From assembly GCA_937928085.1 (NCBI GenBank), contig CALFVU010000006.1, positions 1 to 64,000 on the forward strand: a stretch of DNA of 64,000 nt, written 5' to 3'. The first letter of the stretch is position 1, and each line of letters begins with the position of its first letter. The DNA comes from an uncultured bacterium. GTDB lineage: Bacteria; Spirochaetota; Leptospiria; Leptospirales; Leptonemataceae. Made by a program: the position numbers and the translations under genes. Shown here piece by piece: positions 8,565-18,943 of this stretch. The notes beneath the pieces were generated by a model, which had not been told where the DNA came from, made no database searches, and saw only the letters and a list, made by a program, of their open reading frames with translations.

Positions 8565-9009
8565 ATGAAAAAATCTATTTTGATATTTTTTTTGAATATT
8601 TTGATTTGGGTTGCTTTTTTTGATTGTAAAAAAGAAGAGCAACAACAAACAATAGAACAAAAAAAATCTTCTTAATAATCTCGAAGTAGGACCTATTCAG
8701 TCAAAAATAGAGTTGGGAGCTATTGATAAAAATCTTGTTCAAAAGGGGCAAAAAATTTTTAACGAAAAATGTACAGCATGTCATAAAATCGAAGAAAGAT
8801 ACGTTGGACCTGCTCTTAAGGATATTACGAAAAGGCGAACTCCAGAATGGATTATGAATATGATTCTTGAACCGGTAAAAATGACTCAGGAAGATCCAGA
8901 TGCGAAAGCTCTTTTGGAAGAATATCTAACCCAAATGACAAATCAAAATGTATCTTTAGAAGATGCTAGGGCAATCCTTGAATATTTTAGAGAAATTGAT
9001 AGTAAATAA
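8565..9009 (+). pseudogene. Lipoprotein mono-heme cytochrome c of the nos cluster (frameshifted in an A8 tract)
   Basis: Two frames together make one ~147-aa protein. The first (8565-8675, behind SD AAAGGAGA) encodes a lipoprotein signal with lipobox AFFDC and a Q-rich linker, then stops. The second, open from just before the break, encodes a cytochrome c with heme motif CTACH, the RRTPEWIMNMI helix and a distal Met in MTNQN. Removing one A from the run of eight at 8659-8666 joins them as EQKNLLNNLEVGPIQ. This small cytochrome typically precedes nosZ in Bacteroidetes-type clusters and is thought to donate electrons to NosZ. The ORF-track start at 8713 (TTG) has no SD and would leave the cytochrome unexported. 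Confidence 0.8.
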
Positions 9010-9042
9010 TGCACAAATAAGAACATATAATAGGAGTGAATT

Positions 9043-10961
9043 ATGAAACCTCAAAACAAATTCATTTCATTGGTTTTGGTTTTGACCAGTGTTTTAAGCA
9101 TTGGTTGTGGTGGTAAAGGTGGTGGCAAAGTCGGTTTGGCCTCTGATGCTGCTCAAAAAGTTTATGTGGCGCCTGGAGATAAAGACGAGGTGTATCTTTT
9201 TACTTCTGGTGGGTTTAGTGGACAAGTGGGTGTACATGGAATTCCTTCTGGAAGACTTTTTAAAATTATCCCAGTATTTTCTGTTTGGCCAGAAAATGGA
9301 TATGGCTTCGATGAAGAAACCAAAGGTATGTTGATGACTTCTCATGGTTTTATTCCTTGGGATGATAGTCATCATCCTGAAGCTTCTATGACTAAAGGAG
9401 AACAAGATGGGCGATGGTTATTTATTAATGGAAATAATACACCAAGAATTGCAAGAATTAGTTTATCTACTTTCGAAACAGTAGAAATCATCGAGATACC
9501 TAACAGTGCGGGTAACCATGCATCACCTTTTCTAACTTGGAACACAGAATATTTAATGGCAGCAACAAGGTTTTCTGTTCCCATTCCCCAAAGAGATATT
9601 CCTATCGAAAGCGCCAAAGAGGGCAAGTTTAATGGAACTATCACTATGGTAGCTGTGGATAAAAATACAGGAGCAATGAGTATCAAAGTTCAAGTTTTGG
9701 TACCGGGTTTTAATTACGATTTATCTGCATGTGGAAAGAATCAATCCGGTGATTGGTGTTTTTTTTCTATGTATAACACAGAACAAGCTTATGATCTTTT
9801 AGAAATCGAAGCATCTAAAAATGACAAAGATTATATTTTAGCTTTTAATTGGAAAAAAACAGAAGAATGTGTAAATCAGGGTAAGGGAAAAGAGGTTCCA
9901 AGTGTCTATTACAGAAATTATAAACCTCATGCGAAGCCAGCGATTTCTGAAAGAAAAACAACAGTAAGAATGATGGAACCTAAAGATTGTCCAGGGATAA
10001 TGTATTTTTTACCCACTCCCAAAAGTCCCCATGGGGTGGATGTGGATGATACGGGAGAATATATCGTAGGTGGTGGAAAATTAGCAACAGTAATACCAGT
10101 ACATTCTTTTAGTAAATTTGTAAAAGTTAAAGATGATCCTCAAAATCATATAATGAAAATTATGGATATTCCAGTTTAAAATACGAATCAACTTTATATG
10201 GCGAAGTGGATAAACCTTGTTTGGGACCACTACATACACAGTTTGATGGAAAAGGTAGAGCTTATACTTCTTGTTTTGTTTCTTCTGAAATCGTACAGTG
10301 GGATATAAAAAATTTAAAAGTTTTATCTCGTCTACCCGCATATTATAGTATAGGACATTTAAGTGTAGTGGGGGGACATTCTACTAAACCTTATGGAAAA
10401 TATGTAGTTGCTCTTAACAAAATTACAAAAGATCGATACCTACCAACAGGTATGGAATTAGTACAAAGTGCTCAATTATATGATATTAGCGTAGATCCTC
10501 CTCAATTATTGTTAGATTTTCCTACAACTGGAGAACCCCATTATGCGGAGATGATTCCAGCGAGTTTGCTTCTTAAAAACAAAATCCAACAGATTCTTCC
10601 ATTAAATGAAAATGATCATCCATATGCAACGAAAAGCGAAAAAGAAGCAAGAGTAGAAAGAAAAGGCAAAGAAGTACATGTTTATATGACAGCAATTCGT
10701 TCTCATTTTAAACCATCAAAAGTAGAAGTCAAGTTAGGAGATATAGTGTATTTTCATGTAACTAATCTGGAACAAGATTTTGATATACCTCATGGTTTTG
10801 CGATTTATGGTGCACCTCTACCTAATATTTTGATTATGCCCGGACAAACAAAAACTTTGGTTTGGGAAGCTAAAAAAATTGGAGTGTTTCCATTCTATTG
10901 TACTGATTTTTGTTCTGCATTGCATCAAGAAATGCAACATTATATTCGGGTATCACCTTGA
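9043..10961 (+). pseudogene. nosZ: Nitrous-oxide reductase, clade II (Sec/lipoprotein type), with a one-base frameshift
   Basis: NosZ reduces N2O to N2 in the periplasm. The first frame (9043-10179) has an N-terminal hydrophobic stretch with lipobox LSIGC and CuZ-region motifs DDSHHPE, GNHASPF and SPHGVDV. The second (from 10206) has PCLGPLHTQFD, GEPHYAE and the C-terminal CuA site CTDFCSALHQEM. The break lies at GTTTAAAATAC: adding one base gives DIPV-(L)-KYES, which fits the clade II consensus at that spot as I recall it, and restores about 639 aa, normal for the family. All expected copper-ligand motifs are present. The gene may be inactivated, slippage-decoded or mis-sequenced. SD is AGGAG. 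Confidence 0.9.
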
Positions 10962-10985
10962 TAAATAAAACTAAATTTTATTTTC

Positions 10986-11008
10986 TAAGCCGGTTTCATG
11001 CCGGCTTA
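10986..11008 (+). terminator. Intercistronic hairpin after nosZ (partial terminator)
   Basis: TAAGCCGG-TTTCATG-CCGGCTTA is a perfect GC-containing 8-bp stem, 24 bases after the nosZ stop. It is followed only by ATCTTTCTG, a weak T tract. It may reduce transcription into the downstream accessory genes or protect the nosZ mRNA 3' end. Confidence 0.55.
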
Positions 11009-11045
11009 ATCTTTCTGTATACAATTATACACTTTGGAGGTAAGT

Positions 11046-11648
11046 ATGTTTTCCTTATTAAATCAAAAATTGAATCAAACAAATCGTATACTAGTTTTAA
11101 TAGTGGCTTTTTTAATGTTTTTAGTATATTTTTTGCCTTTATGGGTAATAAACTTAACTGCTCCTCAATACCCCGAAACTTTAGGTATGTATATTTATGT
11201 TAATGATATTAAAGGTAAAACACCATATGATCTACAAAATATTAATATTTTAAATCATTATATTGGAATGCAAAAAATTGCAGCAGATTCTATTCCAGAA
11301 TTACAGTATATGCCTTATATTTTAGGTTATATGATTTTTGGAGCTGTGGTTACTTTTTTTTTTAATAGAGTTTTTATGGTTTTTTTAGGAGTTCTAAATA
11401 CGGTTTTAGTGGGGATCGCAGGAATCTATGATTTTTGGCGATGGGAATATAATTACGGTCATAATTTAGATCCGAATGCCCCTATACAGGTACCCGGCAT
11501 GAGTTATCAACCCCCTTTGATTGGTTGTAAAGAACTTTTAAATATTAATGCTTGTAGTTGGCCCTCTATAGGTGCTTTGTTGTTGTTTGTTGTATTGGGT
11601 ATATTGTTTTGGATATTATATACAGAATTCAATACTCAAAATCGCTAG
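11046..11648 (+). CDS. Nos-cluster membrane protein (NosB-like, tentative)
   Basis: A 200-aa integral membrane protein with about four hydrophobic segments (near residues 14-35, 95-112, 118-138 and 175-197) and a polar loop after the first. It sits between nosZ and nosL, where clade II clusters usually have a small conserved membrane protein often called NosB. The start is ATG 11046 behind SD TTGGAGG; the ORF track starts at a TTG inside that SD. Function is not established, though assembly or electron transfer to NosZ has been suggested for such proteins. The symbol is withheld because homology was not checked. Confidence 0.7.
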   Translation: MFSLLNQKLNQTNRILVLIVAFLMFLVYFLPLWVINLTAPQYPETLGMYIYVNDIKGKTPYDLQNINILNHYIGMQKIAADSIPELQYMPYILGYMIFGAVVTFFFNRVFMVFLGVLNTVLVGIAGIYDFWRWEYNYGHNLDPNAPIQVPGMSYQPPLIGCKELLNINACSWPSIGALLLFVVLGILFWILYTEFNTQNR

Positions 11649-11659
11649 GAGGACTATGT

Positions 11660-12130
11660 ATGAAAAAACTATTACCATTTATTATCTTTTTTTTCTTTTT
11701 TTCCTGTACGCCAAAAGCACCTGTAGATATACAAGCTGGAATGGAAGAATGCAGTTTATGTAAAATGAAAATTGTAGATTTAAAGTTCAATGCTCAGCTT
11801 CAAACTACAAAAGGAAAAATTCATCATTTTGATAGTATTGAATGTTTGGTAAAATGGATTGAGCAAAATAAAGATATAGAAATAAAAAATGCATGGGTTA
11901 AAGACTATCCTTCAGGTAAGTGGGTAGAATATAAAAAAGCTTTTTATTTAGTGTCGAAAAACCTGCCTTCTCCGATGGGTGCTTATCTTTCAAGTTATGA
12001 AACTTTAGAAGAAGCGCAAAAGATACAGAAAGAAAAAGATGGTCAAATTCACGAATATAAAGATTTAAGCAATTATTTAAAAAGTTTAAACAAAGATGAA
12101 AAACATCATCATCACCATCATCATCATTAA
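11660..12130 (+). CDS. nosL: Copper chaperone lipoprotein NosL with C-terminal octahistidine
   Basis: A 156-aa outer-leaflet or periplasmic lipoprotein (lipobox FFFSC) that delivers Cu(I) for NosZ maturation. The NosL core is visible: ECSLCKMKIVD with the CxxCKM copper site, then HHFDSIECLVKW, and the aromatic region NAWVKDYPSGKWV. The start is ATG 11660 behind AGGAGG with a 7-base spacer, not the earlier track start. The C terminus is unusual, ending in eight consecutive His codons (CAT/CAC) before TAA. Those same bases encode the signal-peptide core of the overlapping nosD gene. Confidence 0.92.
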   Translation: MKKLLPFIIFFFFFSCTPKAPVDIQAGMEECSLCKMKIVDLKFNAQLQTTKGKIHHFDSIECLVKWIEQNKDIEIKNAWVKDYPSGKWVEYKKAFYLVSKNLPSPMGAYLSSYETLEEAQKIQKEKDGQIHEYKDLSNYLKSLNKDEKHHHHHHHH

Positions 12131-13355
12131 TTTGCTTACACCGATTTATGCAGAGACTTTAAGAGTTTGCACAGGAGCTTGCAAGTATCGAAATTTGCAA
12201 GCTGCTATCGATCAAGCTCCTCCTTATTCCAATATTTTTGTGGAAGAGGGGATCTATATTTTAAGCGAAGAAATCGTTATATCGAAACCTATAAAATTAA
12301 TTGGAAAAGAAAAAAAATCTATCCTTGATGGTAGTAAAATAAAAAATGTAATTAAAATTTCACAGACTTATGATGTAGAAATTACAGGTTTTACAATCAA
12401 AAATAGTGGTTACAGTGATATTCAAGAATTTGCAGGAATTTATATAGAGAAATCGAGCAACTGTAGAATTTATAATAATAGTTTGTTAGATAATACATAC
12501 GGTATTTATTTAGCTTATGTCCAAAAATGTATCATAGAAAACAATCAAATTATTTCAAATGCTATCAACGAAGTTCAAAGTGGTAATGGAATCCATTTAT
12601 GGTATAGCTACGAAAATCAACTAAAAAATAATTTCGTACGAAAACATCGAGATGGATTTTATTTTGAATATTCAGAAAATTTAGTTGTAGAAAATAATAT
12701 AAGTGTTGAGAATATTCGGTATGGAATTCATTTTATGTTTTGTCATAGGGCAAAAATTTTTAATAATCTATTTTTAAAGAATGAAGCGGGGATTGCTCTA
12801 ATGTATTCAAATCGATTAGAACTCAATGCGAATCAAATTCAATATGCGTGGGGAAGAGGATTAAAAGGTTTACTTCTAAAAGATATCAATGATAGCGAAA
12901 TTGTACGAAATATTTTTTCCAATAATACTACTGCATTTTATACTGATAATTCGAATCGAAATAAAATTTATAAAAATCAATTTTTAAGCAATGGTATTGC
13001 TATGGAAATTTTAGGCAATTCATACGAAAATGAAATTTTTAATAATTATTTCGAAAATAATCTTTTTGATGTAGCGACGAATTCGAGAAGTAATCCAAAT
13101 CTTTTTAAAGAAAATTATTGGGATAAATATAAAGGCTACGATCTAAATAAAGATGGATATGGAGATATTTTTTATAGACCTATTACTTTATTTAGTTTTT
13201 GGGTAAGCAAGTATCCTGATATTTTTATTTTACTTCGTTCTCCAATGATTGATTTTTTGGAGACTTTAGAAAAAGTCTTTCCTGTTGTAATTCCCTCCCA
13301 ATTAAAGGACGAAAAGCCTGTTTTGAATAAAAAGATCATTTTAGATACATTATGA
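12096..13355 (+). CDS. nosD: Periplasmic copper-processing protein NosD
   Basis: A 419-aa periplasmic right-handed beta-helix protein that works with the NosFY ABC transporter in CuZ maturation. It has a short signal peptide (MKNIIITIIIINLLTPIYA, cleavage before ETLRV). Parallel beta-helix coils follow from about residue 40 to 330, with repeats such as NSLLDNTYGIYLAY and NNFVRKHRDGFYFEYS. A conserved KENYWDKYKGYDLNKDGYGD segment follows the helix. The start overlaps nosL by 35 bases and there is no strong SD, suggesting coupling. The TGA stop overlaps the nosF ATG. Confidence 0.92.
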   Translation: MKNIIITIIIINLLTPIYAETLRVCTGACKYRNLQAAIDQAPPYSNIFVEEGIYILSEEIVISKPIKLIGKEKKSILDGSKIKNVIKISQTYDVEITGFTIKNSGYSDIQEFAGIYIEKSSNCRIYNNSLLDNTYGIYLAYVQKCIIENNQIISNAINEVQSGNGIHLWYSYENQLKNNFVRKHRDGFYFEYSENLVVENNISVENIRYGIHFMFCHRAKIFNNLFLKNEAGIALMYSNRLELNANQIQYAWGRGLKGLLLKDINDSEIVRNIFSNNTTAFYTDNSNRNKIYKNQFLSNGIAMEILGNSYENEIFNNYFENNLFDVATNSRSNPNLFKENYWDKYKGYDLNKDGYGDIFYRPITLFSFWVSKYPDIFILLRSPMIDFLETLEKVFPVVIPSQLKDEKPVLNKKIILDTL

Positions 13356-14062
13356 TTCGAATAAAAAATTTAAACAAAATTTTTAAAAAACAAAAAGTTC
13401 TAAAAAACATCAATCTTGAAATTCCAAAAAATGAAATTGTTTGTTTTTTAGGTCCGAATGGTTCTGGAAAGACAACACTAATCAAATGTCTTTTAGGTTT
13501 GGTGATTCCAGATCCAGATTCTAAACTCGAGTACGAAAATAAAGAAATCGAATTTAATTTAGCAAAGTATTTTCAAGTTGGATATGTGCCTCAGATGCCT
13601 TTATTTCCAAGAAATGTATTAGTAAAAGATTTAGTGGATTATTTAACAAATTTAGAAAATCATAATGAAGAAGTGAATCGTAATATCATTGAGCTCTTAG
13701 GTATTCATTCATTTTTTGATAAAAAAATATCTGAGCTTAGCGGAGGAATGAGGCAAAAACTGAATTTATTACAATGTTTTATCAAAGAAAGGGATATTTA
13801 TGTGTTGGATGAACCTACTGCAAGTTTAGATCCTTATCATAGCCATTTATTAAAAAAATTAATAAAAGAAAAAAAACAGACATCTTATGTGTTATTTATT
13901 ACTCATAATTTATCTGAAGTGGAAGAATTAGCAGACAAAATGGTAATTCTAATTGATGGACAGATAGTTCTAATAGAAAGTCCAAAAGAATTTATTCAAA
14001 ATCAAAATGCATTGAATTTAGAAGATGCATTAAGTAAAATTCATGAGTATATAAAAATATGA
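13352..14062 (+). CDS. nosF: ABC transporter ATPase NosF
   Basis: A 236-aa cytoplasmic ATPase energising NosY for NosD-dependent copper-site assembly. Walker A GPNGSGKTT is near residue 35, signature LSGGMRQK near 130, Walker B IYVLDEP near 151, and the switch His is in FITHN. It overlaps nosD by 4 bases (ATGA) and nosY by 4 bases (ATGA), so nosDFY is a tightly coupled unit. Confidence 0.92.
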   Translation: MIRIKNLNKIFKKQKVLKNINLEIPKNEIVCFLGPNGSGKTTLIKCLLGLVIPDPDSKLEYENKEIEFNLAKYFQVGYVPQMPLFPRNVLVKDLVDYLTNLENHNEEVNRNIIELLGIHSFFDKKISELSGGMRQKLNLLQCFIKERDIYVLDEPTASLDPYHSHLLKKLIKEKKQTSYVLFITHNLSEVEELADKMVILIDGQIVLIESPKEFIQNQNALNLEDALSKIHEYIKI

Positions 14063-14847
14063 TGTTAAAAAATTTAATCTTATTCGAAATTTTGGATTTA
14101 TTGAAAAGTAAATGGTTGTTTTTATATGCAATTGTGTTGTTTATCTTTCATTTTATCGTCATTTATTTTTCCGCTGGAACTACTGATGAAATTTTAGCAA
14201 CTATCACAAACTTTTATCTGCTAATTATTCCTTTGTATACAATGATTTTTAGTATTGTAAATTTATATGAGAATATTCATTTTCAAAGTTTAGTGATTGT
14301 AAGAGGAATTTCTCGAAATTCAATTTACAAAGGAAAGTTTTTAGGTCTATTTTTTGGTTTGTTATTTGGTTTTCTTTTTGGTATACTCCCCTTTTTTTTA
14401 TTTTTTATAAAGATACAAAATTTTTTTTATATTTTGTTTCTTTTAGTATTTTTTGGGATTTTGTTACATTTCATTTTTTTAGGGGTTGGATTTCTAATAT
14501 CCCAATTCAATTTTCGGTTAGAAATATCTTTAGGAGTATCTATCATTTTGTGGTTTTTTGGCTATATCATTTATGATAGTTTTATTTTTTTAATAGCTGT
14601 AAATTTTGGAGATTATCCATTAGAATCTATTCTTATAGTATTATTATTTATGAATCCTATGGATTTAATTAGAACAACTCTTTTTATACAAGGAGATCTG
14701 GCTATGTTGATGAGTTATAGTTCTGCGATTTATCTTCAGATTTTTGGATCTAAATGGGGAATTTTTACCGGTGTTTTATATTTATTATTTTTTGGTATGA
14801 TGATTTATTTTCTAGGTCAAAAAAAATTTTTTAGTAGAGATTTATAA
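14059..14847 (+). CDS. nosY: ABC-2 permease NosY
   Basis: A 262-aa inner-membrane protein with six membrane segments, partner of NosF and NosD. The conserved NosY segment before the last helix is present: FMNPMDLIRTTLF followed by DLAMLMSYSSAI and IFGSKWG. It is the last gene of the nos cluster. No nosR, nosC, nosG or nosH gene follows; the next feature is a tRNA on the other strand. Confidence 0.9.
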   Translation: MMLKNLILFEILDLLKSKWLFLYAIVLFIFHFIVIYFSAGTTDEILATITNFYLLIIPLYTMIFSIVNLYENIHFQSLVIVRGISRNSIYKGKFLGLFFGLLFGFLFGILPFFLFFIKIQNFFYILFLLVFFGILLHFIFLGVGFLISQFNFRLEISLGVSIILWFFGYIIYDSFIFLIAVNFGDYPLESILIVLLFMNPMDLIRTTLFIQGDLAMLMSYSSAIYLQIFGSKWGIFTGVLYLLFFGMMIYFLGQKKFFSRDL

Positions 14848-14849
14848 AG

Positions 14850-14922
14850 CGCTCCGGGCAGGATTCGAACCTGCGACCGCTGGATTCGAAGTCCACCACT
14901 CTATCCCCTGAGCTACCGGAGC
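14850..14922 (-). tRNA. tRNA-Arg (anticodon TCG)
   Basis: The minus strand folds as a cloverleaf: acceptor GCTCCGG/CCGGAGC, D arm GCTC...GAGT, anticodon loop CTTCGAA giving TCG, and T arm GCAGG-TTCGAAT-CCTGC. The discriminator base is G and CCA is not encoded. The outermost pair of the anticodon stem is a G-G mismatch in my reading. Confidence 0.93.
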
Positions 14923-15005
14923 ATATTAAGAAAGAAAAAATTTACTTGTTTTAGAGTCAAATCATTTCGAAATAACTAAGAATATTTATTTTTTTCTTTA
15001 CAAAA

Positions 15006-15021
15006 AATATAATATTATATT
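15006..15021 (+). promoter_or_regulatory. 16-bp palindrome upstream of the Fur-family gene (possible autoregulatory box)
   Basis: AATATAATATTATATT is a perfect palindrome ending 8 bases before the start codon of the Fur-family regulator. It resembles AT-rich Fur/PerR boxes but lacks the central spacer base of the 7-1-7 consensus. It also contains a TATAAT-like -10. In a genome this AT-rich, chance is a real alternative. Confidence 0.35.
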
Positions 15022-15029
15022 CTTACGTT

Positions 15030-15515
15030 ATGCAAAATTCAAAAAATCATATCGATGTGCATAAAGAATTAGTAAAATTTTCTGAATTTTTGAAAAAAAA
15101 GAATTTAAAAATTACCGGTCAAAGGTTATTGGTTGCACAAAAAATTTTTTCTACAAAAGAACATTTTCGTGTTGAGGATCTATTTGATTTATTAAAAGAT
15201 AAAAAAGACGAAATTTCTAGAGCTACTGTGTATAGGACTGTAGCTTTATTGGTAGAAAGTGGACAATTAACCGAACATGATTTTGGTCAAAATTCAAAAT
15301 TTTATGAATTTTGTTCGACTTCCCAATATCATCATGATCATATTGTTTGTTTAGATTGTGGAAATATAGAGGAGTTTCACGACGAAAGAATAGAAAAAAT
15401 ACAAAAAGAAGTTATAAAAAAATATGATTATACATTAGTAGATCATTCACTAAATTTATATGGAAGGTGTAACCAATTAAAAGAAACAGGAACTTGTTCA
15501 AAAAAGAAAAAATAA
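15030..15515 (+). CDS. Fur-family metal-responsive transcriptional regulator
   Basis: A 161-aa ferric-uptake-type repressor. It has an N-terminal winged helix (KITGQRLLVAQKIF, recognition helix in SRATVYRTVALLVESG) and a C-terminal dimerisation/metal domain with the HHDHIVCLDCGNIEEFHD motif holding the His and CxxC metal ligands. A second Cys pair (GRCNQLKETGTC) is near the C terminus, which could complete a structural zinc site. It could be Fur, PerR or Zur type; the sequence alone does not decide. It lies 13 bases upstream of ligA and may be cotranscribed. There is no SD before the ATG. Confidence 0.88.
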   Translation: MQNSKNHIDVHKELVKFSEFLKKKNLKITGQRLLVAQKIFSTKEHFRVEDLFDLLKDKKDEISRATVYRTVALLVESGQLTEHDFGQNSKFYEFCSTSQYHHDHIVCLDCGNIEEFHDERIEKIQKEVIKKYDYTLVDHSLNLYGRCNQLKETGTCSKKKK

Positions 15516-15525
15516 TAAAAATTAA

Positions 15526-17589
<2,064 letters not shown>

Positions 17590-17592
17590 TCC

Positions 17593-18837
17593 TTACGAAG
17601 AAAAATATAAAGAAGCGATTCCACCTGTAAATAAATCTGCTAACGTCGCAGAGATTAAAGCCTTAAACGAGATTTGTGATAAAACTTTTGTCTTTTCTGG
17701 AATAATAGCCTGAATTCCACCTAAAAAAATTCCTAAAGAAGGAAAATGAGTAAAACCACATAATACATAAGAAGCAATGACTACAGATTTTTGCTGTATT
17801 TGATTTTCTTTTATTAACAAAGCTAAGTCCTGATACGAAACTACTTCTGTTAAAATAAGTCTTTCTCCAATTAAAAGTGAAATTTTTGTAACATCTTCTG
17901 TAGGAACACCGATCATCCATAAAAACGGATAAAATAAATATCCAAAAAGAATCTTTAAAGAAAAATTGATTTCAAAAAAATTGCTAATATAAATGATCAA
18001 AACATCTACTAATGTTACTAGTCCGATCATTGATAAGAGAAGGGCAGTAATTCCAAAGATTAATTTTAAACCATCTTGTGAACCTTGAATGATAGCCTCT
18101 ATCAAAGAATTATTCTTAGGAATTTCTAGTGCCAGTTCTTTACCCATCGTCAGTGGAACTTCCGTTTCTGGAACTAGAATTTTCGAAAACATTATACCTG
18201 CAGGTGCAGACAAAATCGAAGCAACCACTAGATGCCCAGCAATCTCAGGAAAAACTTCCCTTAATGAAAATATATACACAGCCATTACATTTGAGGCAAC
18301 AGTAACAAATCCTGAAGTCAAGACGGTATGTAGTTCGGAACGAGTCATAGTTAAAATATATGGGCGGACTGTTAAAATTGATTCAATCCCTACAAAAATA
18401 TTACTAAAAGCAACTAGAGATTCAGCACCTGAAATTTTAAAAACTTTGTTAAAAAGAAAAGCAAAAAATTCAATTATTTTATTCATAATTTGATAATAAT
18501 ACAAGATAGAAATTAAAGCAGAAAAAAACACGATTGTAGGTAGTCCCTGAAAAAACAAAATAAATCCAAAAGATCCTTCCATACCGGGAGGTATGGCAAG
18601 AGTACCGAATAAAAATTTGGAGCCCTCTGATGCTATATCTACGAGTCGAATTATGATTTTGTTAATCAAATTAAAAATCCATAACCCCCATTGTTGCTTT
18701 AAAAGGAAATAGCCAAGTATCAATTCCAAAAAAAATATACCGAAGATAAGACGAAAATTTTGTTTCGTTTTTTTTTCAGACATTAAAAAAGCTAAAAAAA
18801 CTAAACCGAATAAACCAAATATACTATACCAATTCAT
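17593..18837 (-). CDS. Concentrative nucleoside transporter, NupC/CNT family
   Basis: A 414-aa inner-membrane protein of about nine to ten segments, importing nucleosides with a proton or sodium gradient. The CNT pattern is clear: GLPTIVFFSALISILYYY, then GAESLVAFSNIFVGIESIL, TVASNVMAVYIF, and near the end GVPTEDVTKISLLIGERLILTE and YVLCGFTHFPSLGIFLGG. Nucleoside specificity cannot be assigned. It is monocistronic and convergent with ligA. Confidence 0.92.
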   Translation of the reverse strand: MNWYSIFGLFGLVFLAFLMSEKKTKQNFRLIFGIFFLELILGYFLLKQQWGLWIFNLINKIIIRLVDIASEGSKFLFGTLAIPPGMEGSFGFILFFQGLPTIVFFSALISILYYYQIMNKIIEFFAFLFNKVFKISGAESLVAFSNIFVGIESILTVRPYILTMTRSELHTVLTSGFVTVASNVMAVYIFSLREVFPEIAGHLVVASILSAPAGIMFSKILVPETEVPLTMGKELALEIPKNNSLIEAIIQGSQDGLKLIFGITALLLSMIGLVTLVDVLIIYISNFFEINFSLKILFGYLFYPFLWMIGVPTEDVTKISLLIGERLILTEVVSYQDLALLIKENQIQQKSVVIASYVLCGFTHFPSLGIFLGGIQAIIPEKTKVLSQISFKALISATLADLFTGGIASLYFSS

Positions 18838-18943
18838 AAAACTAATTTTTTAAAAACCTTTTTTAAAGAAAATGATTTTTAGAAATTCAATGAATATAAT
18901 TTTTTACAATTGACTTTTTTTTTATAAATATAATTTTTAATAT

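Noticed and set aside
8469-8660. 63-codon minus-strand ORF
   Set aside because: It is the antisense shadow of the cytochrome signal-peptide region, which has a proper SD on the plus strand.
8713-9009. Cytochrome c starting at TTG 8713
   Set aside because: That start has no SD and leaves a heme protein without an export signal. The upstream frameshifted lipoprotein start explains the locus better.
9094-9686. Minus-strand ORFs inside nosZ
   Set aside because: Antisense shadows of a well-supported coding sequence.
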